From NCBI GenBank assembly GCA_023229545.1, contig JALNZB010000029.1:1-11437 (forward strand): a DNA stretch of 11,437 nucleotides. Reading direction: 5' to 3'. The notes below the pieces were generated by a model. The model made no database searches. It saw only the letters and a list, made by a program, of their open reading frames with translations, and had not been told where the DNA came from. Below are positions 1 through 5,743 of this stretch, piece after piece. This DNA is from Sulfuritalea sp. Its GTDB lineage: Bacteria > Pseudomonadota > Gammaproteobacteria > Burkholderiales > Rhodocyclaceae. Positions within the stretch are counted from its first letter, which is position 1. Each line of letters opens with the position of its first letter. A program made the translations under genes and the position numbers.

Positions 1-1066
1 TTCCGATCTCTGGGTGCAGATCATCAAGGCCTGCATGCTGCTCACCGGCGCCACCTTCATGGCGCTGGCGGTGATGTTCCAGTTCGGCTTCAGCCCCGAG
101 GCGATGTTTGTCAAGGCGGTGGAAGTGCATTCCAAGCACGATGCCATCATGAGTCCGGGGGCGCTGATCACCGACCCGATCTCGGCGATTTCGGTCGGCA
201 TGGCGCTGATGTTCGGCACCGCCGGCCTGCCGCACATCCTGATGCGCTTCTTCACCGTACCGAGCGCCAAGGAAGCCCGCAAGTCGGTGGCCTGGGCGAC
301 GACCTGGATCGGCTACTTCTACATCCTGACCTTCATCATCGGTTTCGGCGCCATCACCAACCTGATCCCCAATCCGGCGGACTACTTCGTCGGTGGCGAT
401 ATCGCCAAGGGTCTCAAGGGCGGCGGCAACATGGCGGCGGTGCATCTGGCCAGGGCCGTCGGCGGCGACGTGTTCATGGGCTTCATTTCCGCCGTGGCCT
501 TCGCCACGATTCTGGCGGTGGTGGCGGGCCTGACGCTGTCCGGCGCATCGGCGGTGTCGCATGACCTGTACGCCTCGGTATGGCGTCATGGCAATGTCGA
601 TTCCGCCACCGAACTGCGCGTGTCGCGGATCACCACGGTATGCCTCGGCATCTTTGCCGTCGCGCTCGGCATCGTCTTCGAGAAGCAGAACGTCGCTTTC
701 ATGGTGATGCTGGCCTTCGCCGTGGCCTGCTCGGCCAACTTCCCGGTGCTGTTCATGTCCGTGCTGTGGAAAGACTGCACCACCAAGGGCGCGGTGGCGG
801 GCGGCACGGTCGGCCTGATCTCCTCCGTGGCGCTGACCATCCTGTCGCCGGCGGTGTGGGAGGCTTCGCTCGGCCATGCCAAGGGAACGGCGCTGTACCC
901 CTACGCTTCGTCGGCGATCTTCTCGATGACTGCGGCGTTTGCGGTGATCTATATCGTTTCCCTGCTCGACAGGAGCGCCCAGGCGGCCAAGGAACGCGCC
1001 CTGTTCCCGGCGCAGCTGGTCCGCTCGGAAACCGGGGTCGGCAGCTCCAGCGCTTCCGGCCACTGA
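1..1066 (+). CDS. actP: Cation/acetate symporter (ActP-like), C-terminal part
   Basis: Inner-membrane sodium:solute symporter that takes up acetate and similar short monocarboxylates with a cation. The frame is open from base 2, so the start lies upstream and about 354 C-terminal residues are visible, against roughly 550 for full-length ActP. A run of hydrophobic helices fills the fragment. The stretch around GTAGLPHILMRFFTV, followed by KEARKSV and GYFYILTFIIGFGAI, is what I recognise as the ActP signature region of the SSS family. A polar tail (SAQAAKERALF...) follows the last helix, and the stop is TGA at 1064-1066. An intrinsic terminator begins 23 bases later, so this gene ends its transcript. 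Family assignment is strong; acetate as the substrate is inferred from ActP similarity, and other short-chain acids are possible. Confidence 0.9.
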   Translation, partial: SDLWVQIIKACMLLTGATFMALAVMFQFGFSPEAMFVKAVEVHSKHDAIMSPGALITDPISAISVGMALMFGTAGLPHILMRFFTVPSAKEARKSVAWATTWIGYFYILTFIIGFGAITNLIPNPADYFVGGDIAKGLKGGGNMAAVHLARAVGGDVFMGFISAVAFATILAVVAGLTLSGASAVSHDLYASVWRHGNVDSATELRVSRITTVCLGIFAVALGIVFEKQNVAFMVMLAFAVACSANFPVLFMSVLWKDCTTKGAVAGGTVGLISSVALTILSPAVWEASLGHAKGTALYPYASSAIFSMTAAFAVIYIVSLLDRSAQAAKERALFPAQLVRSETGVGSSSASGH

Positions 1067-1089
1067 GCAACAAGGCAGCAACGCAACTA

Positions 1090-1123
1090 GGCCAGCCCCG
1101 GTCATTTGGGGCTGGCCTTTTTT
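1090..1123 (+). terminator. Rho-independent terminator after actP
   Basis: A perfect 10-bp stem (GGCCAGCCCC at 1090-1099 with GGGGCTGGCC at 1108-1117) closes an 8-base loop and is followed by six T residues at 1118-1123. It ends the actP transcript. The convergent kinase gene finishes inside its T-run (stop codon complement at 1123-1125). The minus-strand side lacks a comparable U-tract, so termination is mainly for the plus strand. Confidence 0.95.
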
Positions 1124-3072
1124 CAGGTTGCGGGAGCAGTGAATCTGCGTCCGGGATCGTCCTCGCTGACCCAGTTCTTTTTCCACCAGGCATCAATCCT
1201 GTCGCGCGTCCACGGCATATGCACCAGCAGGCCATCGAGTGCGCTGGCGACCTCGACAATGGTCTGCGGGCGCGCTGCCGGGTCCTTTTCCAGGCAGCGT
1301 CCAATCAGGGCGTCCAGTTCGACCGGCACCGCGAAGGGCGAGCATTCCGACGCAAGCCTGGGTACGGTGTGCAGCACCTGGTAGGTAAGGTCGTGCTCGG
1401 TTTCCGTCTCGAACAGGCGCTTGCCGGTAAGCAGGAAAAAGCCGACCGCACCCAGCGCGTAGATGTCGGCGCGGCCATCGGCATCGCTGGGATTGCGAAT
1501 GCGCTCGGGTGACATGTAGAGCGGCGTGCCGAGGATGCGCATGGTGCCAGTGAGATCACGCGTCTGCTCGCCCGATATCTGCTTGACCAGGCCGAAATCC
1601 AGCACCTTGACGAAATCGCGCTCGCCGCGAATCTGGCAGAGCATGATGTTCTGCGGCTTGATGTCGCGATGCACCAAGCCGCAGGAATGCGCCTCCCACA
1701 GCGAAGCGCAGGCCTGACGCAGGATGTAGGCGGTGCGTGACGGCGGCAGCGGCCCGTAGCGCTCGACCAGGTCGGCCAGCGACAGGCCCTCCAGATACTC
1801 CATGGCATAGTAGAACTCCCCTCCCGCTCCCGTGCCATAGTCGTAAATGGTGATGGTGTTGGGGTGGCGCAGGCCGCTGGTCAGTTGGACTTCGCGCCGG
1901 AAGCGGGCCGTCCATTCGTCCGAGGTGGCTTGCTGCTTGAGCACTTTCACCGCCGCCGACCGCTTGAGCATGCGATGCTGCGCCAGATACACGTTGCTGA
2001 TGGCGCCTTCGCCGATCTGTCGCAGCAGCCGGTAGGGGCCCATCTGGCGCGCCTTGCCGTTGCGCCGCAACAGGGCCGCCAACGCGTCGGGCGACAGAAA
2101 CCCGGACAGCCATACCGCGAAGATCAGCAGCAGGATGATGGAGAACCCGACTTGCAGATAAGTCAGCGGGGCATAGGCCTCGCTCGCTTCGATCTCGATC
2201 GCCACGCCGATGTCGTAGTCACTCAGCCAGCGCCAGGCGCCGACGACATCGCGACCGAGATAGTTCGGGTAGGGTTGCAGCAGGAGGCCTTCGCCGCCCG
2301 CGCCCCGTTTGGCTACCGCCTGGGTCGCCAGTAGCGTAAGGCGGTCTGCCTCCACCTCGGACAAAGCCAGTCGTGCCGCCAGGCCGCGCTGCCGCAATTC
2401 ATCTGCATGCCGGCTCGGTGACAACAGCCAGCCCTCGGCATCGAAGGTCAGGGACTCCCCGCTGCCGCCCAAGCGGGCAACTTCAAAAATGGCTGAAAAC
2501 CCCTTGTCGACCGGCGACCCGAGGGCCAGCACCGCAACAACCCTGCCGTTCGCCGCGCGTATTGGCGCGGCAACCCAGGCGCGACCGATTTCCTTTGTGC
2601 CGGTGACGCCGACGGCGGCGTACGGACGCACGAATGCCGAGTGTCCCTTGAGCACGGGCGAAAGGTGGACGAAAAAATCAGGCGTTACATCGCGACCTTC
2701 CCGTTGCGCGTCGCTGGCAACAAGAATCCTGCCGCGCGGATCGATAACGAGAACCGCAGTTACGCCAATCGGCGCCGCCTTGCCAAGAATGCCCGCGACA
2801 ATGCGCGCACGGTCACTGCCGCGACCGGCGGCGAGGCGGACGATGCCGGCGCTCAACTCCGCTTCGGCGGCCAGTTGTTCCGCCTCGTGGCGCCGTTCGG
2901 ATATCCACTGCTCCAGGGTGCCCACCTGGGTGTTGAGCAGTGTCTGCATGCCGGTGGCGCGGATCTCGCGCAAGGAATCGCCGACGCCGCGATAGGCCCA
3001 CATGCCGACGCCGAGCAGTGCCGCAAGCAGCAGGAGCAGGGCGAGGCGCGACCGGTCGAAGTTGCTGTTCAC
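1123..3072 (-). CDS. Transmembrane Ser/Thr protein kinase with N-terminal Cache-like sensor
   Basis: Hanks-type Ser/Thr kinase predicted to sense something outside the inner membrane and phosphorylate cytoplasmic targets. From the chosen GTG the protein has 649 residues: membrane helix about 9-28, periplasmic region about 30-300 with Cache-like stretches (VTAVLVIDPRGRILVASD, WVAAPIRAANGRVVAVLALG), helix about 305-327, then the kinase domain about 346-615. Kinase motifs are intact: glycine loop GEGAISNV at 354-361, Lys376, Glu394, HRD at 468-470 with catalytic Asp470 and Asn475, DFG at 492-494, SPE at 521-523. The sensor precedes the kinase, the reverse of the PknB layout. A longer frame reaches an ATG at 3216, but the GTG at 3072 is preferred because the signal anchor follows directly and the upstream residues look non-coding. 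That GTG overlaps the stop of a 40-codon ORF, suggesting coupled translation. Kinase identity is firm; the Cache label is by eye; ligand and targets are unknown. Confidence 0.88.
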   Translation of the reverse strand: MNSNFDRSRLALLLLLAALLGVGMWAYRGVGDSLREIRATGMQTLLNTQVGTLEQWISERRHEAEQLAAEAELSAGIVRLAAGRGSDRARIVAGILGKAAPIGVTAVLVIDPRGRILVASDAQREGRDVTPDFFVHLSPVLKGHSAFVRPYAAVGVTGTKEIGRAWVAAPIRAANGRVVAVLALGSPVDKGFSAIFEVARLGGSGESLTFDAEGWLLSPSRHADELRQRGLAARLALSEVEADRLTLLATQAVAKRGAGGEGLLLQPYPNYLGRDVVGAWRWLSDYDIGVAIEIEASEAYAPLTYLQVGFSIILLLIFAVWLSGFLSPDALAALLRRNGKARQMGPYRLLRQIGEGAISNVYLAQHRMLKRSAAVKVLKQQATSDEWTARFRREVQLTSGLRHPNTITIYDYGTGAGGEFYYAMEYLEGLSLADLVERYGPLPPSRTAYILRQACASLWEAHSCGLVHRDIKPQNIMLCQIRGERDFVKVLDFGLVKQISGEQTRDLTGTMRILGTPLYMSPERIRNPSDADGRADIYALGAVGFFLLTGKRLFETETEHDLTYQVLHTVPRLASECSPFAVPVELDALIGRCLEKDPAARPQTIVEVASALDGLLVHMPWTRDRIDAWWKKNWVSEDDPGRRFTAPAT

Positions 3073-3191
3073 GATTTCGATCTTTGCACAGACGATTTGA
3101 AGGTGAGCCGGTCGTCCAGCGGTGCCGCCGCATAGGCAATGTCGACCGACACCGGCATTAACGGGAGAACGGAACGCAAGAATAGGCGCAT
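3069..3191 (-). CDS. Possible 40-residue signal-peptide-like ORF overlapping the kinase start
   Basis: A short ORF of 40 codons reading MRLFLRSVLPLMPVSVDIAY and then AAAPLDDRLT..., ending KSS-VQRSKS. It has a basic start, a hydrophobic core and an A-Y-A|A-like signal peptidase site. An AAGGAA Shine-Dalgarno lies 7 bases before its ATG, much better than anything before the kinase GTG. Its TGA stop shares four bases (GTGA) with that GTG. I do not recognise the peptide. It could be a real small exported protein, a leader that feeds ribosomes to the kinase, or the decayed start of an older secreted protein. Too short for homology by eye, so it is held tentatively. Confidence 0.4.
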   Translation of the reverse strand: MRLFLRSVLPLMPVSVDIAYAAAPLDDRLTFKSSVQRSKS

Positions 3192-3241
3192 GTGAAAGTT
3201 CCTTCAGGGCACCCAAGGTTGAGGGCGGGAGTGGGCGCTCC

Positions 3242-3910
3242 CTATTGGCGCGGCGCCCTTTGCTTCTCTTGCCACTTCCGGATAATGGCTCCGGGCTTCG
3301 AATGGCCGTTCACCGACGCCAATGATGCAGCCGTAGCACCGCCCCTGTCGCGCGCCAGGGCATTGGCTCCTCGTTCCATGAGCAATTCGACCATCGAAAC
3401 CTGATCGGTTGCTGCTGCCACGTGCAACGGCGTGCGATCCGCGACGTCCCGAATATTGATATCCGCCCCCTTCCCAATCAACGCCTTTACGGTATCTACC
3501 CCACCGACAATAACAGCAGCATGAAGGGATGACATTTCATTGACATCTTTTACATTGACCTGACTTCCTTTGTCTATCAGAAGCTTTGCCACCTCCGGGC
3601 GATCGCAAAATGCGGCGGCAAATAGCGGCGTACGTTTGAGCGCGCCGGTTGCATTGACATTGGCACCCTCACCAATGGCCAGCTCGACACGACGAACATC
3701 TCCGGCTGCCGATGCGGAAAACAGGTCTTCGTCGTTTTTGCTCAACGCTCCCGAATATGAGTGCGGAACCAGGCAGGTGTTTGCGGTCTGTTGTGAGGCT
3801 GCCAGCGGCATTTCCGCTGAATCAGGGTTTCCGCAGGCTGCCAACAGACTGATACCAAACAGGCTCACCATGCCAAGAAGTCGATAAGAGAAATGTTGTA
3901 TTGCCATCAT
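3242..3910 (-). CDS. Ankyrin-repeat lipoprotein
   Basis: Predicted lipid-anchored envelope protein of 222 residues made mainly of ankyrin repeats, which normally mediate protein-protein contact. The N terminus has a hydrophobic segment (residues 11-25) ending in a lipobox L-A-A-C with the lipidated Cys at 26. After a Ser/Ala-rich linker, ankyrin-like repeats run about 59-90, 91-124, 125-157 and 158-190 (for example DRTPLHVAAATDQVSMVELL and the hairpin GADINIRD). The final stretch ASLASVNGH...IIRKW looks like a degenerate cap. The start at 3910 is chosen because GGGAG lies 5 bases upstream; a second ATG at 3907 is equally compatible, and an in-frame ATG at 3934 would put extra residues before the signal. 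The leader ORF and kinase follow on the same strand about 50 bases downstream, so they may be co-transcribed. Base composition is lower in GC than in its neighbours. The partner is unknown. Confidence 0.85.
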   Translation of the reverse strand: MMAIQHFSYRLLGMVSLFGISLLAACGNPDSAEMPLAASQQTANTCLVPHSYSGALSKNDEDLFSASAAGDVRRVELAIGEGANVNATGALKRTPLFAAAFCDRPEVAKLLIDKGSQVNVKDVNEMSSLHAAVIVGGVDTVKALIGKGADINIRDVADRTPLHVAAATDQVSMVELLMERGANALARDRGGATAASLASVNGHSKPGAIIRKWQEKQRAPRQ

Positions 3911-3953
3911 GAGAGCTCCCACGCAATCACACAATCAGAATTCAACAACACGC

Positions 3954-3977
3954 AGCCATCCCGGTACCGGGATGGCT
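3954..3977 (-). terminator. Perfect 24-bp palindrome, likely terminator hairpin
   Basis: Arms AGCCATCCC and GGGATGGCT flank GGTACC, giving a fully self-complementary 24-mer. It begins on the last base of the preceding minus-strand stop codon (complement at 3977-3979). Read on the minus strand it forms a 9-bp stem with a 6-base loop followed by GCGTGTTGTTGAATT, which is T-rich but not a clean U-tract. It most likely ends the small membrane-protein transcript; a protein-binding palindrome ahead of the ankyrin gene is the alternative. Confidence 0.6.
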
Positions 3978-4282
3978 CAGAAACATTGCAGCAGATTGGC
4001 GTCGCAGTAGAGTTTCTTGAGGTAGGCAAGCGCAATCCAGAGCCAGAACAGCACGGCAAAGGCAATGAACGGTACATGTTTGTCGATGATCTGTCGTGGC
4101 GTAACCATGCGCATGGCCTTTACCACCGGCCCGGTGACGATCAGGAACAATTTGTACATGGTGTTGTCGTGGCGGCGACTGCCCGCCAGCAATGCCAGCA
4201 GGCCCTGACCGAGGAGGAACAGCATTGCGACTTCAGCCAGCGCGCGCAGCACGCCGAGGACGAGCAGTTCAGGGTGGCTCAT
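3977..4282 (-). CDS. Small two-helix membrane protein (YggT-like appearance)
   Basis: A 101-residue protein with two hydrophobic segments, about 6-34 and 70-89, joined by a basic loop containing SRRHDNTMYKLFLIVTGPVV and TPRQIIDKHVPF. The loop with its T-x-P-V and TPR motifs recalls YggT-family membrane proteins, but the match is by eye and I would not transfer a function. A purine-rich GGAAA lies upstream of the ATG. It is divergent from the TPR gene with only 38 bases between the two starts, so the promoters must overlap. A palindromic hairpin sits on its stop codon. The open frame, sensible membrane topology and terminator make a real gene likely. Confidence 0.75.
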   Translation of the reverse strand: MSHPELLVLGVLRALAEVAMLFLLGQGLLALLAGSRRHDNTMYKLFLIVTGPVVKAMRMVTPRQIIDKHVPFIAFAVLFWLWIALAYLKKLYCDANLLQCF

Positions 4283-4320
4283 GGTATGTTTCCGTCTCCA
4301 TTCCTAGTTTGGTCAATCTC

Positions 4321-4911
4321 ATGAATTACGAACACTGGCGGCATTATGCCCGCGGCTGGCTGTTTCACTTCTTCGGTCGCGAAAACAGCGCCTTTGAAGC
4401 TTACAGCACGGCATTTCGTCTCAATCCGCAGGATGTCCAGTCGGCCCGGCATCTGGCGGCGATTGCCGCCAAGCGGAAGAATTACGACGTGGCGATAAAG
4501 TGGTTCGAGGCGGCGCTGGCGCTGACCCCGGACGATGGTGCCAACTGGTTCAACCTCGGCTACGTCTGCGAACACGCGGGCAAGCCGACGCAAGCGATCG
4601 CCGCCTTCCGCGAGGCCGTGCGCCTGGTGCCTTCGCAGGACATGGCGTGGTACGGCATGGGCCTGGCTTATGCGCGTCTTGGGCAGCACAACGAGGCGGT
4701 CACGGCGCTGGAAAAGGTAGTGGAACTGCAACCGATGAGCGGCGAGGGTTTCTATCAACTGGGCATGGCCTACCATCATGCCAACCGTCCCGATGACGTC
4801 ACGCGCATTCTCAAGCGTCTGGTCGGTTTCGAGCCGAAACGGGCAAGGAAACTGGCCCACGATACCGAGCGCGCCGATCTGATGAAGCTCATCCCGGAAC
4901 TGCCGTTCTGA
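4321..4911 (+). CDS. TPR-repeat protein
   Basis: A 196-residue protein that is almost wholly tetratricopeptide repeats, a scaffold for protein-protein binding. After an N-terminal unit (about 5-38), four further units of exactly 34 residues cover 39-72, 73-106, 107-140 and 141-174. Each carries the W/Y...G/A...Y...A...F..A....P pattern, for example NWFNLGYVCEHAGKPTQAIA and AWYGMGLAYARLGQHNEAV. A 22-residue tail follows. No signal peptide or membrane helix is visible, so it is probably cytoplasmic. The ATG at 4321 is chosen because the first TPR begins at once; the frame is open further upstream to 4192, but that part overlaps the divergent gene and has an arginine/proline-rich shadow composition. 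No good Shine-Dalgarno precedes the ATG, and a TTG at 4309 is a possible alternative. The partner is unknown. Confidence 0.85.
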   Translation: MNYEHWRHYARGWLFHFFGRENSAFEAYSTAFRLNPQDVQSARHLAAIAAKRKNYDVAIKWFEAALALTPDDGANWFNLGYVCEHAGKPTQAIAAFREAVRLVPSQDMAWYGMGLAYARLGQHNEAVTALEKVVELQPMSGEGFYQLGMAYHHANRPDDVTRILKRLVGFEPKRARKLAHDTERADLMKLIPELPF

Positions 4912-4937
4912 CATCTGACGGGCCGCCGAACGCAGTC

Positions 4938-4969
4938 AAAAAAAACGCAACCCAGAAAGGGTTGCGTTT
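4938..4969 (-). terminator. Rho-independent terminator oriented to the minus strand
   Basis: Stem arms AAACGCAACCC (4943-4953) and GGGTTGCGTTT (4959-4969) enclose the loop AGAAA. On the minus strand the stem is followed by an unbroken U-tract (A residues at 4938-4945 on the plus strand). On the plus strand only TTTA follows, so it may serve the TPR gene weakly. The strong side points to a minus-strand transcript arriving from 4970-5090, where there is no convincing protein gene. Confidence 0.85.
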
Positions 4970-5085
4970 AATCCACGCCAATAGGAGGAGGGTGGAGGAG
5001 ACAAGGATCAAACACCAGCCGACTCGCATCTTTTGCCGCGTCAGCCAGCGTTTAGTCAGGCGAATCTTTGCATAACTCTTGCTGC
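4938..5085 (-). ncRNA. Candidate small regulatory RNA with anti-Shine-Dalgarno loop
   Basis: A predicted transcript of about 148 nt lying wholly between the TPR and osmC genes. Upstream is a sigma70-like pair on the minus strand, and it ends at the U-tailed terminator at 4938-4969. Between them are two further foldable elements. One stem pairs 5040-5048 with 5015-5023 (9 pairs, including G-U). A second pairs GAUCC (5005-5009) with GGAUU (4970-4974) and exposes a loop of about 30 nt that contains CUCCUCC and CCUCCUCCU, complementary to ribosome binding sites. CU-rich loops of this kind are known in trans-acting bacterial sRNAs that block translation. Promoter, folded body and terminator are seen in the sequence; expression and function are inference. 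A 46-72 residue ORF on the same strand runs through the terminator and is not favoured. Confidence 0.5.
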
Positions 5086-5111
5086 AATGCAAGATATTTT
5101 TGTGCATTGCA
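5083..5111. promoter_or_regulatory. Twin TGCA-N-TGCA boxes, putative operator
   Basis: TGCAATGCA at 5083-5091 and TGCATTGCA at 5103-5111 are each pseudo-palindromes (TGCA-N-TGCA) and inverted copies of one another. Their centres lie 20 bp apart, about two helical turns. One touches the inner edge of the proposed minus-strand -10 hexamer and the other lies in its spacer, a repressor-like arrangement. TGCA-rich sites resemble those reported for the polyhydroxyalkanoate regulator PhaR, but no pha gene is in the window, so that identity is only a suggestion. Confidence 0.5.
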
Positions 5112-5118
5112 TTAACAA
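5091..5118 (-). promoter_or_regulatory. Putative sigma70 promoter for the candidate sRNA
   Basis: On the minus strand TTGTTA (5118-5113) and TATCTT (5096-5091) are separated by 16 bp, and very AT-rich DNA (5112-5215) lies upstream where an UP element would be. The predicted transcription start is near 5085. The hexamers match consensus only partly, so the call rests on the layout with operator and terminator. Confidence 0.45.
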
Positions 5119-5326
5119 TCGCCTTTAAACATGTTTGTTTAAGGTTAAAGTTATTGATTATATTGATTATTAACGGATTATTTTTAAGTTATTGGCTAGC
5201 AAGTTTATTTATGCAGCCGCTGGCCAGTCGCCGACAGGCGCAAATAGGCGCTGTTTGATGCGATGCCGCATCCGCGTTTCAGCGTCACAGCTAAAATGAA
5301 AGTCGTGGCCTGAAGGAGTGAAAAGC

Positions 5327-5743
5327 ATGGAATGCACGGTACGCTGGCATGAGGGGATGAGCTTCGTTGCCGAGACCGGCAGTGGACATCTGGTATGCAT
5401 GGACGGAGCGCCTGAAGCGGGCGGACGCAATTTGGCGCCGCGCCCCATGGAAATGCTGCTGGCCGGTGCCGGAGGCTGCACCGCCTTCGATATTGTCATG
5501 ATCCTGAAACGCGGTCGGCATGCAGTCGGCGGCTGCGAAGTGAGGCTACAGGCCGAACGCGCGGAGACCGATCCCAAGGTATTCACCAGGATCAACATGC
5601 ACTTCGTGGTGACCGGCAAGAACCTGAAGCATGAGGCGGTCGAACATGCGGTGAAACTGTCGGCGGAGAAATACTGCTCGGCGTCGATCATGCTCGGCAA
5701 GACCGCCGCGATCAGCCACAGCTTCGAGGTGGTCGAACCTTAG
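5327..5743 (+). CDS. OsmC/Ohr-family protein (YhfA-like)
   Basis: A 138-residue OsmC-superfamily protein. Members reduce organic or fatty-acid hydroperoxides using two conserved cysteines; many YhfA-like ones have no proven substrate. Both cysteines are present: Cys51 in the AGAGGCTAFD segment and Cys117 in AEKYCSASIML. The surrounding pattern PRPMEMLLAG and the C-terminal ISHSFEVVE fit the compact cytoplasmic YhfA type rather than Ohr. The ATG at 5327 is supported by an AAGGAG 8 bases upstream; an in-frame GTG at 5318 lies inside that ribosome site and is rejected. It converges on coq7 with its TAG directly abutting that gene's stop, and no terminator separates them. Family assignment is strong; peroxidase activity is inferred. 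Confidence 0.9.
   Translation: MECTVRWHEGMSFVAETGSGHLVCMDGAPEAGGRNLAPRPMEMLLAGAGGCTAFDIVMILKRGRHAVGGCEVRLQAERAETDPKVFTRINMHFVVTGKNLKHEAVEHAVKLSAEKYCSASIMLGKTAAISHSFEVVEP

Larger units (their letters stand above)
4912..5326. other. AT-rich intergenic region between the TPR gene and osmC
   Basis: No protein gene is supported here. The left part carries the minus-strand terminator and candidate sRNA. The part at 5112-5215 is strikingly AT-rich against GC-rich surroundings, with ATTGATT repeats and the palindrome AAACATGTTT at 5127-5136. The right part, near 5290, holds TAAAAT, a possible -10 for osmC without a convincing -35. Confidence 0.6.

Noticed and set aside
580..1512. Plus-strand open frame across the actP end and kinase end
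   Set aside because: It overlaps two well-supported genes and a terminator, and its composition is Arg/Gly/His-rich shadow.
3073..3216. N-terminal extension of the kinase to ATG 3216
   Set aside because: The extra 48 residues are Cys/Gly/Arg-rich without pattern, sit before the signal anchor, and overlap a better-supported small ORF in another frame.
4192..4320. N-terminal extension of the TPR protein
   Set aside because: The Arg/Pro-rich stretch lies antisense to the start of the divergent membrane-protein gene, and the first TPR begins at Met 4321.
4981..5000. Purine-rich AGGAGGAG run on the plus strand as a ribosome binding site
   Set aside because: No start codon with a meaningful frame follows at a suitable distance; it is better explained as the complement of the sRNA's CU-rich loop.
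4889..5107. Minus-strand ORF of 72 codons (or 46 from 5029) with a hydrophobic stretch
   Set aside because: It reads straight through the terminator hairpin and into the TPR gene end; hydrophobicity comes from the T-rich strand, and no good ribosome site is seen. It remains the main alternative to the sRNA call.
5209..5700. Minus-strand ORF of 163 codons over osmC
   Set aside because: Shadow of the osmC gene, whose conserved cysteines and ribosome site support the plus strand.
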